Positions 1-7,238 of a stretch of 64,000 nucleotides of DNA are shown here, piece after piece. The stretch comes from Flavobacteriales bacterium UBA7468. GTDB taxonomy: Bacteria; Bacteroidota; Bacteroidia; Flavobacteriales_D; Crocinitomicaceae. Under the pieces are notes generated by a model. It was given only the letters and a program-made list of their open reading frames with translations. It was not told the DNA's origin and made no database searches. The stretch is taken from the NCBI GenBank assembly GCA_002478565.1, contig DLPC01000023.1, positions 161,981 through 225,980 on the forward strand, in the 5' to 3' direction. Every line of letters starts with the position of its first letter. The stretch's first letter is position 1. The position numbers were made by a program, and so were the translations under genes.

Positions 1-246
1 GTAGACAAAAATACAAGTGCAATGCTCGCCTTGATGGAGTTCCCAAAGCACTCCTTCTTGAGTTTTTGCTTGGTAATGAATATCAGGTTTGGTATAGTTT
101 GTCGGATAACCCTCAAAGCAGTCAATTTGTACATCGACAACTTGATTCTCTGTTAAAAAAGGCAAGTATCCTTCCTCTATTTTAAGGGGTGCTTGAGAAT
201 TCAGTCCAAAAATGAAACCACCAACAGACAGCTGAATGCTAGGCAT
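1..246 (-). CDS. HPr-kinase-like protein, N-terminal fragment (cut by window edge)
   Basis: Open frame of 82 codons that runs off the left edge; only the N-terminus is present. It starts with ATG at 246 and overlaps the stop of the PqqD-family gene by 8 bases, so the two are probably translationally coupled. The start MPSIQLSVGG followed by a short beta-rich stretch ending in a YLPFL segment resembles the N-terminal part of HPr-kinase/PEP-carboxykinase-like proteins that sit beside PqqD proteins in peptide-maturation loci. The diagnostic P-loop would lie beyond the edge, so the family call is inference from resemblance and neighbourhood. It could be another beta-rich protein. Confidence 0.45.
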   Translation of the reverse strand, partial: MPSIQLSVGGFIFGLNSQAPLKIEEGYLPFLTENQVVDVQIDCFEGYPTNYTKPDIHYQAKTQEGVLWELHQGEHCTCIFVY

Positions 247-535
247 GACCAACAGTATATTGATGGAGTTGTTCAATAAAAAAGCTGAGATCCTGGGCAG
301 CTTGATCGGTACTTACGTCGTAGGTCTCTAAAAGGGAAGCATGAATTTGATCGAAGTTGTTTCCGGCAGCAACCAAGCGATATATAAAACTCCCGAGTTC
401 GTTCAGTGTAAGGTATTGATTGAAATCGGCGACGTTGTCACGGAGCGGGACCAACAGTGTGTCAGCACCCACTTCTTTACAAACAAAATGTGGGGATTGC
501 GCCTGAATTTCTTGGATGTATTGATTTTGCTGCAT
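239..535 (-). CDS. PqqD-family peptide-binding protein
   Basis: 98 residues, the usual size of a stand-alone PqqD/RRE-fold protein. Such proteins bind the leader of a precursor peptide and present it to a modifying enzyme. Visible features are the N-terminal beta-rich part with the segment DTLLVPL (about residues 25-31), the conserved YLTLNELGSFIYRLV block (about 41-55), where family members usually carry a ..LN..G..IW.LL motif, and a C-terminal helical part with a YDVS..QA..D motif (about 73-82). The next gene starts inside its stop region. The divergent S26-type peptidase gene lies 41 bases upstream of its start. No precursor peptide is visible in the window. Fairly sure of the family; the substrate is unknown. 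Confidence 0.75.
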   Translation of the reverse strand: MQQNQYIQEIQAQSPHFVCKEVGADTLLVPLRDNVADFNQYLTLNELGSFIYRLVAAGNNFDQIHASLLETYDVSTDQAAQDLSFFIEQLHQYTVGHA

Positions 536-576
536 ATGTAAAATTAAGCATTCTTTTGTAAGTTTACGAGCTCAAG

Positions 577-1023
577 ATGTCAAAACAAGCTGCACATTTC
601 TGGTTTGAATGGATATTATCTTCTTTGGAAGAAGGTAAAGAAGTGGCGCTTACAGCCAAGGGTTGGAGCATGTGGCCAACAGTCAAGCCAGGTAGTGAGT
701 TAAAACTTAAAAAGATTCCTGTTGAAGAAATCGAGGTAGGGGATGCGATTGCATTTATCCGTGGCGAGCATTTTGTCGTGCATCGTGTGGAAAAAATTGC
801 TCAAGAAAATCCAAGAAAGATAATTACAAGGGGAGATGCGAATCTTCGCTTCGATGAAATGGTGAGTATCGAAAATTATTGTGGAAAAGTACTTCATCCA
901 ACCTTGAACCCGGCGCCGCAAATAACTCAGCGTTTATTTGCTTATTTATTCCAACTTTTTGAAATCAATTGGGTACGGGCAAAAAAAATCCCGTCTCTAT
1001 TGAAACGGGATTCAGAATTTTGA
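577..1023 (+). CDS. S24/S26-family signal-peptidase-like protein
   Basis: 148 residues. Residues 28-35 hold the serine box (KGWSMWPT, nucleophile probably Ser31), residues 67-71 hold VVHRV with His69, and 84-89 hold TRGDAN. A Ser-His pair with VVHRV is the arrangement of SipW/SPC-type S26 peptidases rather than the Ser-Lys dyad of LepB. No clear membrane anchor is seen, so it may be cytoplasmic or peripheral. In Bacteroidota such short S24/S26 proteins are often found with PqqD and HPr-kinase-like genes, as here, which suggests a role in peptide processing (inference). The 3' end of this gene also carries, on the other strand, the terminator of the convergent porP operon. Confidence 0.75.
   Translation: MSKQAAHFWFEWILSSLEEGKEVALTAKGWSMWPTVKPGSELKLKKIPVEEIEVGDAIAFIRGEHFVVHRVEKIAQENPRKIITRGDANLRFDEMVSIENYCGKVLHPTLNPAPQITQRLFAYLFQLFEINWVRAKKIPSLLKRDSEF
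981..1011 (-). terminator. Rho-independent terminator of the PorP/PKD operon
   Basis: Stem atcccgt (988-994) and acgggat (1005-1011) with a 10-base loop; read on the minus strand the stem is followed by eight T (988-981). It lies 24 bases past the stop of the minus-strand PorP gene and inside the last codons of the plus-strand S26 gene. Confidence 0.75.
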
Positions 1024-1034
1024 GTTCAATGAAC

Positions 1035-2060
1035 TTATTTGATTTTTGATCTCGAATTGAATTTTTTGTAGTTCATCAACGCCTTAAAATAGAGCTCAGC
1101 TCCACCAATACCACCTGTAGCTTGATTGAGTCTTGAGGTGTTGGCGTCAAAAGAAACTCCAAAACGGAAACGATCGACTTTCATACCGAATGTAGCAACC
1201 ACAGCATCTTTATGACGGTAGTAAACGCCATAGTTGACACAGTTAGATTTATTGATTCCGGTGATTTTTGAGCCTTCCTTGATGGTGTTTTCAAACGTGA
1301 CTCCAGCAGTAAAGCTGTTGGTTTTTCCGGCTCTGAAATAAAGGATATTTGGTTGAATTCTGAGATCTTTGTTGCGGGTTGCTATATCAGCACCACCTTG
1401 TAGTACCATTTGCATGTACATTTTATCTCCTGTAAATGACCAAGCCATTTTAGGCTTGACTAAGTGGTTAACCGCATAGCCAAAATAAATGCTTGAACGC
1501 GATTGTAATTGGTGTTGAAAATAGATACCTGCGCCGAGGTCCATAGTAGCATAGCTTCCGTTGATGCTGTTTTCAACGCTTGTAGCTGGGTCAAAGCCGG
1601 TGCCGTTCCATTGGTTTTCCCAAGTTTGAGATCCGCGATCTGAAGATTGCTGGATAAAGCCTGGGGACATACCAATACTTAGTTTATTGCGTTTGTCTAG
1701 GCCAATTGTGTAGTTAAAAGGAACAGAAACGCTGAGGGTGGTGAGATTGGCCGTTCCAGTTTGGTCTGAAAGCACACTGAAACCCATACCAAAGCAATTT
1801 GTATTGCCAAGGCTACCACTTTCTTTCACTTTGAATTCGCCATTCACAAAATTTGTACGCATGCCGATTCCCATGTCTGGTACGGTGAGCCATTGCGAAC
1901 GGTGGTTAGCGAAAAAGCTCATGTCGTTTTGCCCAGTTGCTACTGCAGCAGGGTTGTAAATAACTTGTGATTGTGACCAATTGGAAATGAGTCGGTCGTG
2001 TTGTGCATGAGCGCTGAGCGCGAGCAATGCAGTAATAGAAAGAATGAATTTACTTTTCAT
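1035..2060 (-). CDS. PorP/SprF family type IX secretion membrane protein
   Basis: 341 residues with an N-terminal signal peptide (about residues 1-19, ending SAHA-Q). The mature start has the NPAA signature of the PorP/SprF family (YNPAAVATG, about residues 36-44) and the FFANHRSQW motif, followed by alternating beta strands typical of a 14-strand outer-membrane barrel. Members are outer-membrane parts of type IX secretion; in Flavobacterium johnsoniae SprF is needed to export SprB. It is four bases downstream of a secreted protein with a type-B C-terminal domain, so it is probably the dedicated exporter partner of that protein (inference). The operon ends at the hairpin at 981-1011. Confidence 0.9.
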   Translation of the reverse strand: MKSKFILSITALLALSAHAQHDRLISNWSQSQVIYNPAAVATGQNDMSFFANHRSQWLTVPDMGIGMRTNFVNGEFKVKESGSLGNTNCFGMGFSVLSDQTGTANLTTLSVSVPFNYTIGLDKRNKLSIGMSPGFIQQSSDRGSQTWENQWNGTGFDPATSVENSINGSYATMDLGAGIYFQHQLQSRSSIYFGYAVNHLVKPKMAWSFTGDKMYMQMVLQGGADIATRNKDLRIQPNILYFRAGKTNSFTAGVTFENTIKEGSKITGINKSNCVNYGVYYRHKDAVVATFGMKVDRFRFGVSFDANTSRLNQATGGIGGAELYFKALMNYKKFNSRSKIK

Positions 2061-2064
2061 GTGC

Positions 2065-3009
2065 TTATCTGAATAGTGTCACGTTTCCTTTGCGCGAGCC
2101 AGAACGGCCGTCGATGGTGCGGAAATTTAAAATATATGTATAAGTAGCAGGGTTCATTGGCTTGCCTTTGAGCGTGCCGTCCCAACCTTCATGAACGTCT
2201 GTTGTTCTGAATACTTGTTGTCCGTAACGGTTGAAAACGCGAAGGTCAATTTCAGCCAATGCGCCACCTTCTTCAAAGCCGTTGGCAAAATTGCCATCTT
2301 CGTCAACGTTTGTCAAGACACGGAAGAAGTCATTTTCGCCGTCTCCGTTAGGGGAGAAGGAATTAGGCAATTCAATTTTAACCAAATTGGCAAAATTAAC
2401 GGTAACAAGTACTGTATCGTAGGCATAACAACCGTTCAAGCCGTATTGTACTACGTAGTTAGTCGTATAAAAAGGAGTGACAGTTAGGGAATCGCCGGCA
2501 AAGCAAGTTGTACAGCCTGGGATGCTGTCTGCAGTTACACCACTTGGAAACCAAGTAAGGTTACCACCCACAGGTGTACCTTCAGCGTATAAATAAGCCT
2601 CTTGGAACATATCGATTGTGGTGTCAGCAATGACAACATAAGCGCCACCTAAAGTATCAGAGATGGTAGTAGTTAGTGTTGGCATTGGTAAAACAGTCAC
2701 AAATTGCGAGATCGTACTCACGGCACCTTGTGCATTGGTGGCGGTCAAGGTAATTTGGAATGGGCTTGTTGTACTTGCTGCATTGAAGCAAACCTGACCC
2801 GGATTTTGACCAATATAGGTGGAAGGAGTTCCGCCATTGAATTGCCAAGTGTAAACCAGACCGTCGCCAGTTGAGTTATTGACTAAATAAATGCAATCGC
2901 CTTCACATAGAATGTTGTCTGAATCGGAAATGGTGAAGTTTGCACTAGGAGCCTGAGCAACGGCAAAAAGCCCAAGGCAACTGAATAGAATAAAGGATAA
3001 AGCTTTCAT
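2065..3009 (-). CDS. Secreted PKD-domain protein with type-B T9SS C-terminal domain
   Basis: 314 residues counted from the ATG at 3009 (MKALSF), which starts a clean signal peptide ending at AVAQ. An upstream ATG at 3048 is in frame but lies upstream of a -7-like box (TACTTTCG, 3036-3043), so it is disfavoured. A PKD-like domain follows the signal (about residues 20-110), then a beta-rich middle, then a gliding-motility C-terminal domain (about 215-314) with the hallmark segments PNSFSPNGDGEND, VFNRYGQQVF and GWDGTLKG. Such domains route proteins through type IX secretion. The partner PorP/SprF gene follows after four bases. Confidence 0.9.
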   Translation of the reverse strand: MKALSFILFSCLGLFAVAQAPSANFTISDSDNILCEGDCIYLVNNSTGDGLVYTWQFNGGTPSTYIGQNPGQVCFNAASTTSPFQITLTATNAQGAVSTISQFVTVLPMPTLTTTISDTLGGAYVVIADTTIDMFQEAYLYAEGTPVGGNLTWFPSGVTADSIPGCTTCFAGDSLTVTPFYTTNYVVQYGLNGCYAYDTVLVTVNFANLVKIELPNSFSPNGDGENDFFRVLTNVDEDGNFANGFEEGGALAEIDLRVFNRYGQQVFRTTDVHEGWDGTLKGKPMNPATYTYILNFRTIDGRSGSRKGNVTLFR

Positions 3010-3035
3010 ACGCTTATTAAAGTTGTACAATAATA

Positions 3036-3043
3036 CGAAAGTA
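3036..3043 (-). promoter_or_regulatory. Possible -7 element of the PKD/PorP operon
   Basis: Minus strand reads TACTTTCG, one base off the Bacteroidota -7 consensus TAnnTTTG, 26 bases before the ATG at 3009. It supports the shorter start. Confidence 0.4.
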
Positions 3044-3074
3044 CGCAAAAAAGTTTCATTTATAGTGATTATTC

Positions 3075-3932
3075 CTAATTGAGCAAGGTGATCAGTTGTT
3101 TGACAGCATCAATATCGTGCACACGAAATACGGTTGCGCCTTTTGTCAAAGCAACGGTGTTGAGGATGCTGGTGCCATTCAAAGCCCCTGCAGCATCTAC
3201 TTTGAGTTTTTTGGTGATCATAGATTTGCGTGACACGCCTACAAGGATTGGATGCCCTAGAATTTGCAAATGCTCGAGTTGTTGCAACAATTGGTGATTT
3301 TCCTCTAAAGTTTTACCAAAACCAAAACCAGGATCTATCACGATATCTGTAATGCCTGCTTTTTGAAGTGCTACTATTTTTTCTGAAAGAAACGACAGGG
3401 CATCACTGATGATTCCCTTGGATTGCAAATGGCTTTCTGCTTGGTTATTTTGTGCGGCTCGATTGTACGTAAGCACGTAGGGGATTTTTGCTGCACCTAT
3501 CACCTTCCAAAGATCTGTATCGAATTGTCCAGCAGAGATATCATTAATGAGGTCACAGCCCTCCTTGATGCCAAATTGAGCAACTGCGGCATGATAGGTG
3601 TCAATAGAAATTAAAGTTGAAGGGAATGCTTTTTTTATTTGACTGATGCAAGAGCCCAAGCGCTCTTTTTCTTGTTGGGCATTGAGTGGAGTGGCTCCGG
3701 GTCTTGTTGAGCTTGCACCGATATCTAAAATATCACAACCTTGCTCAATAAATGTTGCGGCACGCTTTAAAATTTCATCGGTGGCAAGAACGCGGCTGTC
3801 TTCAAAAAAGGAATCCGGTGTTATGTTCAAAATTCCCATTATCTTTGGTTGTGCAAAATCATGGAGTTGTCCTTTGATATTCAAAAAACGACTTCTATGA
3901 AATACTGCACCTAGTTCCTTACCCTGATTCAT
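3075..3932 (-). CDS. folP: Dihydropteroate synthase
   Basis: 285 residues from ATG 3932. Condenses p-aminobenzoate with 6-hydroxymethyl-dihydropterin diphosphate in folate synthesis. TIM-barrel signatures are intact: IMGILNITPDSF (about residues 31-42), DIGASSTRPGA (about 71-81), DPGFGFGKT near residue 200, GVSRKSMI near 230 and RVHD near the C-terminus. A -7 box TACATTTG (3963-3956, minus) sits 24 bases upstream and supports this start over an upstream in-frame ATG at 3956. The first 20 residues are longer than usual, so the TTG just before NIKGQL is a possible alternative start. Its ATG overlaps the ATG of the divergent DUF1599 gene in the tetramer CATG. Confidence 0.95.
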   Translation of the reverse strand: MNQGKELGAVFHRSRFLNIKGQLHDFAQPKIMGILNITPDSFFEDSRVLATDEILKRAATFIEQGCDILDIGASSTRPGATPLNAQQEKERLGSCISQIKKAFPSTLISIDTYHAAVAQFGIKEGCDLINDISAGQFDTDLWKVIGAAKIPYVLTYNRAAQNNQAESHLQSKGIISDALSFLSEKIVALQKAGITDIVIDPGFGFGKTLEENHQLLQQLEHLQILGHPILVGVSRKSMITKKLKVDAAGALNGTSILNTVALTKGATVFRVHDIDAVKQLITLLN

Positions 3933-4470
3933 GACACAAACACAATTACAATACACAAATGTAATGACTATTTGTCGAGAGATTTTTGAAAAAAAATCTC
4001 ATGACTACGGTCTTTCATGGCGCATACTGAGGCCAAGTTCTCTTACTGATCAATTATTCATAAAGGCCCAGCGCATCAGAACCATTCAAGAAACAGGTGC
4101 CAGCAAGGTCGATGAATCCTTCGATGATGCCTTTCAAGCAATTGTCAATTATTGTATTATGGCGATCATACAAGTGCGTATTCCAGCTGGTTTACAAGAC
4201 AACATGACACCTCAAGAAGCGATAGCCCACTATGATCATATTGCCGCTGAAGCCAAAGCACTTATGGAACGCAAAAACCATGACTACGGCGAAGCATGGC
4301 GCGACATGCGCGTGAGTTCCTTAACAGACCTCATCCTAAGTAAAATTATGCGCATCAAGCAAATCGAAGACAACGCTGGTCAGACCCTCGTCTCCGAAGG
4401 GGTAGAAGGTAATTATTTCGATATGCTCAATTATAGTGTCTTTGCACTTATTCACCTCGGGAATTGTTAA
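3931..4470 (+). CDS. DUF1599 family protein (nucleotide-modification-associated fold)
   Basis: 179 residues with an internal duplication: residues about 18-85 and 110-175 both contain the pattern K.HDYG..WR..R.SSLTD....K..RI..I. DUF1599 proteins belong to the nucleotide-modification-associated domain group; their reaction is not established, and a fold related to all-alpha NTP pyrophosphatases is often suggested. The start MTQTQLQY matches the usual N-terminus. The start codon overlaps that of folP on the other strand (CATG at 3930-3933), so any promoter must lie inside folP. Pairing with folP is often seen in Flavobacteria as I recall it, hinting at folate or nucleotide metabolism (inference). 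Confidence 0.8.
   Translation: MTQTQLQYTNVMTICREIFEKKSHDYGLSWRILRPSSLTDQLFIKAQRIRTIQETGASKVDESFDDAFQAIVNYCIMAIIQVRIPAGLQDNMTPQEAIAHYDHIAAEAKALMERKNHDYGEAWRDMRVSSLTDLILSKIMRIKQIEDNAGQTLVSEGVEGNYFDMLNYSVFALIHLGNC
3956..3963 (-). promoter_or_regulatory. folP -7 promoter element inside the DUF1599 coding region
   Basis: Minus strand TACATTTG, exact match to TAnnTTTG, 24 bases upstream of the folP ATG at 3932 and within the first codons of the divergent gene. Confidence 0.55.
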
Positions 4471-4508
4471 CGCGCTGTTAAAGTCAAATGAGCTTGCAGT
4501 CAACCATT

Positions 4509-4516
4509 TATTTTCG
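4509..4516 (+). promoter_or_regulatory. Possible -7 element before the MauE/DoxX-thioredoxin gene
   Basis: TATTTTCG, one base off TAnnTTTG, 20 bases before the ATG at 4536; argues for that start rather than the in-frame ATG at 4488. Confidence 0.35.
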
Positions 4517-4535
4517 TTCTTATAAATCGCTACAC

Positions 4536-5642
4536 ATGCAAAACATTGAACGCTACTTGCCTTGGTCTATTAGAATCCTCATTGCTGGATTATTTTTGGT
4601 GTCTGCTTACGGTAAAATTTACCCAGATCCATCGGCCTATGGTACGATCTCAATGTTTGAAGTGAAGCAGCTTTATCCACTTGGGTTTACAACCGAACTG
4701 GCTAAGATTTTTTCTCGCTCACTCATTGGTGTTGAATTTGGCCTTGGTGTACTGTTGCTCTTTCCATTCGATCTCAAGAAGTATGTCATTCCAGCTGTTG
4801 TCTTGATGCTTGGTGTTTTTGTGGTGCATTTGGCTATTCAAATAGCTACAACTGGCAACCAAGGTAATTGTGGTTGTTTTGGCGCCTTGTTACCCATGAC
4901 GCCTCTTGAAGCTATTTTGAAAAATGTGTTGTCAATCGGTCTATTACTTATCCTTTGGAAACGCTATGGCACACAATTACCTGAAAAATCAAACATTTGG
5001 TTTCTCAGTACCATCATTAGTATCTGTATGCTCTTGATGTTTGTATTTATTCCAACTTATAAGGCAGTTACAGCTACTCCAGGCACTCCGAATGGACCTG
5101 CTTCCGCGACCACTGCAGTAGGTAACGATACACTTTCGAATCCAAAAAATAAAGGAGTTGCATCCGGCCCAACCATCGCGGTTGATCCAAAGAACGCCAA
5201 AGACACCACAAAAACTGTCAAGCCCAAAGATCTTGGACCTAAGCAAAAGCAGTCTGGTTATGCCAAATATTTTGCAAACATTGATCAAGGTAAAAAACTC
5301 CTTTGTTTTTTTGCACCAAGTTGTGACCACTGTCGTGCTACGGCAAAGCAACTGACCTCCATGAAAAATAGCACACTTGATTTCCCTGAATTACAAATCT
5401 TATTCATGGACGAAGCGGCTGAAGAAATTCCTGATTTTTTCAAATTTGCTGGCGCATCCTATAATTATAAAGTACTTGATATCATTGAGTTTTGGGGTGT
5501 TTTAGGTGGCAACCGCGATGTACCCGGAGTGGCTTATCTTTGGAATGGCAACACCGTTAAGTTTTACCACAGTCCGGAAGGCCCGCAAGCTTTCAACAAA
5601 GAAGACTTGAAAACCCAATTGCAAAAACAAAAGTTGCGCTAA
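4536..5642 (+). CDS. MauE/DoxX-like membrane protein fused to a thioredoxin-like domain (BT_3928 type)
   Basis: 368 residues from ATG 4536; an in-frame ATG at 4488 would add 16 residues but precedes a -7-like box. The N-terminal half has four or five membrane segments and a GNCGCFG motif (about residues 112-118), the cysteine signature of MauE/DoxX redox-associated membrane proteins. A linker rich in T, P and K (about 190-245) leads to a thioredoxin-like domain with PSCDHC (about 265-270), a CxxC redox centre. The fusion suggests electron transfer from membrane to a periplasmic dithiol (inference). It precedes tpiA by 20 bases, possibly co-transcribed. Confidence 0.8.
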   Translation: MQNIERYLPWSIRILIAGLFLVSAYGKIYPDPSAYGTISMFEVKQLYPLGFTTELAKIFSRSLIGVEFGLGVLLLFPFDLKKYVIPAVVLMLGVFVVHLAIQIATTGNQGNCGCFGALLPMTPLEAILKNVLSIGLLLILWKRYGTQLPEKSNIWFLSTIISICMLLMFVFIPTYKAVTATPGTPNGPASATTAVGNDTLSNPKNKGVASGPTIAVDPKNAKDTTKTVKPKDLGPKQKQSGYAKYFANIDQGKKLLCFFAPSCDHCRATAKQLTSMKNSTLDFPELQILFMDEAAEEIPDFFKFAGASYNYKVLDIIEFWGVLGGNRDVPGVAYLWNGNTVKFYHSPEGPQAFNKEDLKTQLQKQKLR

Positions 5643-5662
5643 TAAAACCCTTATTTTCGTTT

Positions 5663-6397
5663 ATGCGAAATAAGATCCTTGCGGCAAATTGGAAAATGAA
5701 TTTGACGCAACCAGAAGTCGATCACTGGCTTCAGCAATATGCGAAATTTCATTCGAATGCTTCTCATAAAGAGTTGCGTATCTACCCAAGTGCAGTGTTT
5801 ATTCAGCAAGTGAGTCAAGTCTTTCATGCTGGGGCTCAAAATTTCTACTTTCAAGAACACGGCGCCTTTACCGGAGAACTTTCTCTAACACAGCTTAAAA
5901 GTATTGGTGCGCAATCAGTGCTTATTGGGCATTCAGAACGCCGAGAAATATTCCACGAGGACAATCAACTAATTGCACAAAAGGTGCAGGCTTGTGTTGA
6001 AGAGCAGTTGCCCTTTATTTTATGTTGTGGTGAAACTCAAGCTGTTCGAAAAGAAAACTTGCATTTGACATTTATCCAAGCTCAAATTCAAGCAGCGCTT
6101 GAAAGATTTTCTCCGGATCACTTACACTTACTAGCAATAGCCTATGAACCGATTTGGGCAATAGGCTCTGGTCTTTCGGCAGACCAAAACCAAATAATTG
6201 AAATGCATGGAGCTATTCGTACATTTCTAATTGAACAATTTGGTGAAGGTGGTAAGGATATACCTATACTCTATGGCGGCAGCGTTTCTACTGTCAATGC
6301 TGCCCAGATTTTTAGCTGCCCAGAAGTAGGGGGTGCGCTTGTCGGAGGAGCATCACTAGATCCTCAAGTTTTTAACCAATTATGGGAGCAACTCTAA
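5663..6397 (+). CDS. tpiA: Triose-phosphate isomerase
   Basis: 244 residues, normal length is about 250. Interconverts glyceraldehyde-3-phosphate and dihydroxyacetone phosphate. Catalytic residues are all present: Lys11 in AANWKMN, His90 in LIGHSERR, Glu162 in AYEPIWAIG, and the phosphate-binding loop YGGSV near residue 213. The start matches the canonical N-terminus exactly. A TATTTTCG box (5652-5659) lies only three bases upstream, too close to be a clear promoter. prmA begins one base after the stop, so the two are translated from one message. Confidence 0.97.
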   Translation: MRNKILAANWKMNLTQPEVDHWLQQYAKFHSNASHKELRIYPSAVFIQQVSQVFHAGAQNFYFQEHGAFTGELSLTQLKSIGAQSVLIGHSERREIFHEDNQLIAQKVQACVEEQLPFILCCGETQAVRKENLHLTFIQAQIQAALERFSPDHLHLLAIAYEPIWAIGSGLSADQNQIIEMHGAIRTFLIEQFGEGGKDIPILYGGSVSTVNAAQIFSCPEVGGALVGGASLDPQVFNQLWEQL

Positions 6398-6398
6398 T

Positions 6399-7238
6399 AT
6401 GAATTATTACGAACTGACATTAACGCTTCAAAATTTTGAAGAATGGTCTGATATCATGGTGGCATATCTTGCTGAAATTGGTTTTGAAAGTTTTGTGGAA
6501 GAAGCCCCGATGCTGAAGGCCTATATATCAGAAAAAGACTATCAAGGCGCTGAATTACAGCAATTGATCAATGAGGTTCAAAAAACGGGTGCTCACATCG
6601 ACACCTACGATTTACAATTGCTGGCCCAACAAAACTGGAATGCTACTTGGGAGTCACAGTTCGAGCCTGTTTATGTCGCGGAACAATTGCGCATCGTGGC
6701 GCCATTTCACGAGTTAGCGCCATTTAGTGGTATGGAAATCGTAATTCTTCCCAAAATGAGTTTTGGCACTGGGCATCATCAAACAACACACTTGATTTGC
6801 CAAACGATGTTTGAGCTCGATTTCAAGGGTAAACGCGTGCTCGATATGGGCGCTGGAACCGGTGTGTTGGCTATTCTTGCCGAAAAATTAGGGGCGCAAG
6901 AAATTGTTGCCATTGAGATAGAAGAGTGGTCTGCTGAGAATATTTTGGAAAACATGGCGCTGAATGGTGCATCCAAAATTAATGCGGTTCACGGTGGGGC
7001 AGAGGCCATTGGTGAAAAACCTTTTGACCTCATTTTAGCCAACATTAACAAAAACGTACTTTTATCCCAAATAGCGTTATATGCAGCTGCATTGACTCCA
7101 AATGGTTTGCTACTGCTTTCTGGTTTTTTCACCACAGATGCACCCGATTTAATAGCAGCAGCAACAGCATTAGGTCTCCAGCATCAACAAACATTTGACC
7201 GCGAAAATTGGGCGGTACTTCAATTTATCAAGCCATGA
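6399..7238 (+). CDS. prmA: Ribosomal protein L11 methyltransferase
   Basis: 279 residues. SAM-dependent trimethylation of ribosomal protein L11. The N-terminal substrate-recognition domain covers about residues 1-115; the catalytic domain has FGTGHHQTTH (about 123-132), motif I LDMGAGTGVLA (about 148-158), an acidic ribose-binding residue in VAIEIEEW, and the ANINKNVLL segment equivalent to the N-P/N-P-Y loop. It starts one base after tpiA and its stop overlaps the next start (ATGA at 7235), so tpiA, prmA and the large secreted gene form one unit. Confidence 0.95.
   Translation: MNYYELTLTLQNFEEWSDIMVAYLAEIGFESFVEEAPMLKAYISEKDYQGAELQQLINEVQKTGAHIDTYDLQLLAQQNWNATWESQFEPVYVAEQLRIVAPFHELAPFSGMEIVILPKMSFGTGHHQTTHLICQTMFELDFKGKRVLDMGAGTGVLAILAEKLGAQEIVAIEIEEWSAENILENMALNGASKINAVHGGAEAIGEKPFDLILANINKNVLLSQIALYAAALTPNGLLLLSGFFTTDAPDLIAAATALGLQHQQTFDRENWAVLQFIKP

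Noticed and set aside
341..541. A 66-codon plus-strand frame over the PqqD gene
   Set aside because: Antisense shadow of a well-supported family member; no family resemblance of its own.
3979..4000. A 9-bp hairpin (gagattttt / aaaaatctc) at the beginning of the DUF1599 gene
   Set aside because: It lies within conserved codons (REIFEKKS) and is AT-only, so coding constraint explains it as well as any RNA function.
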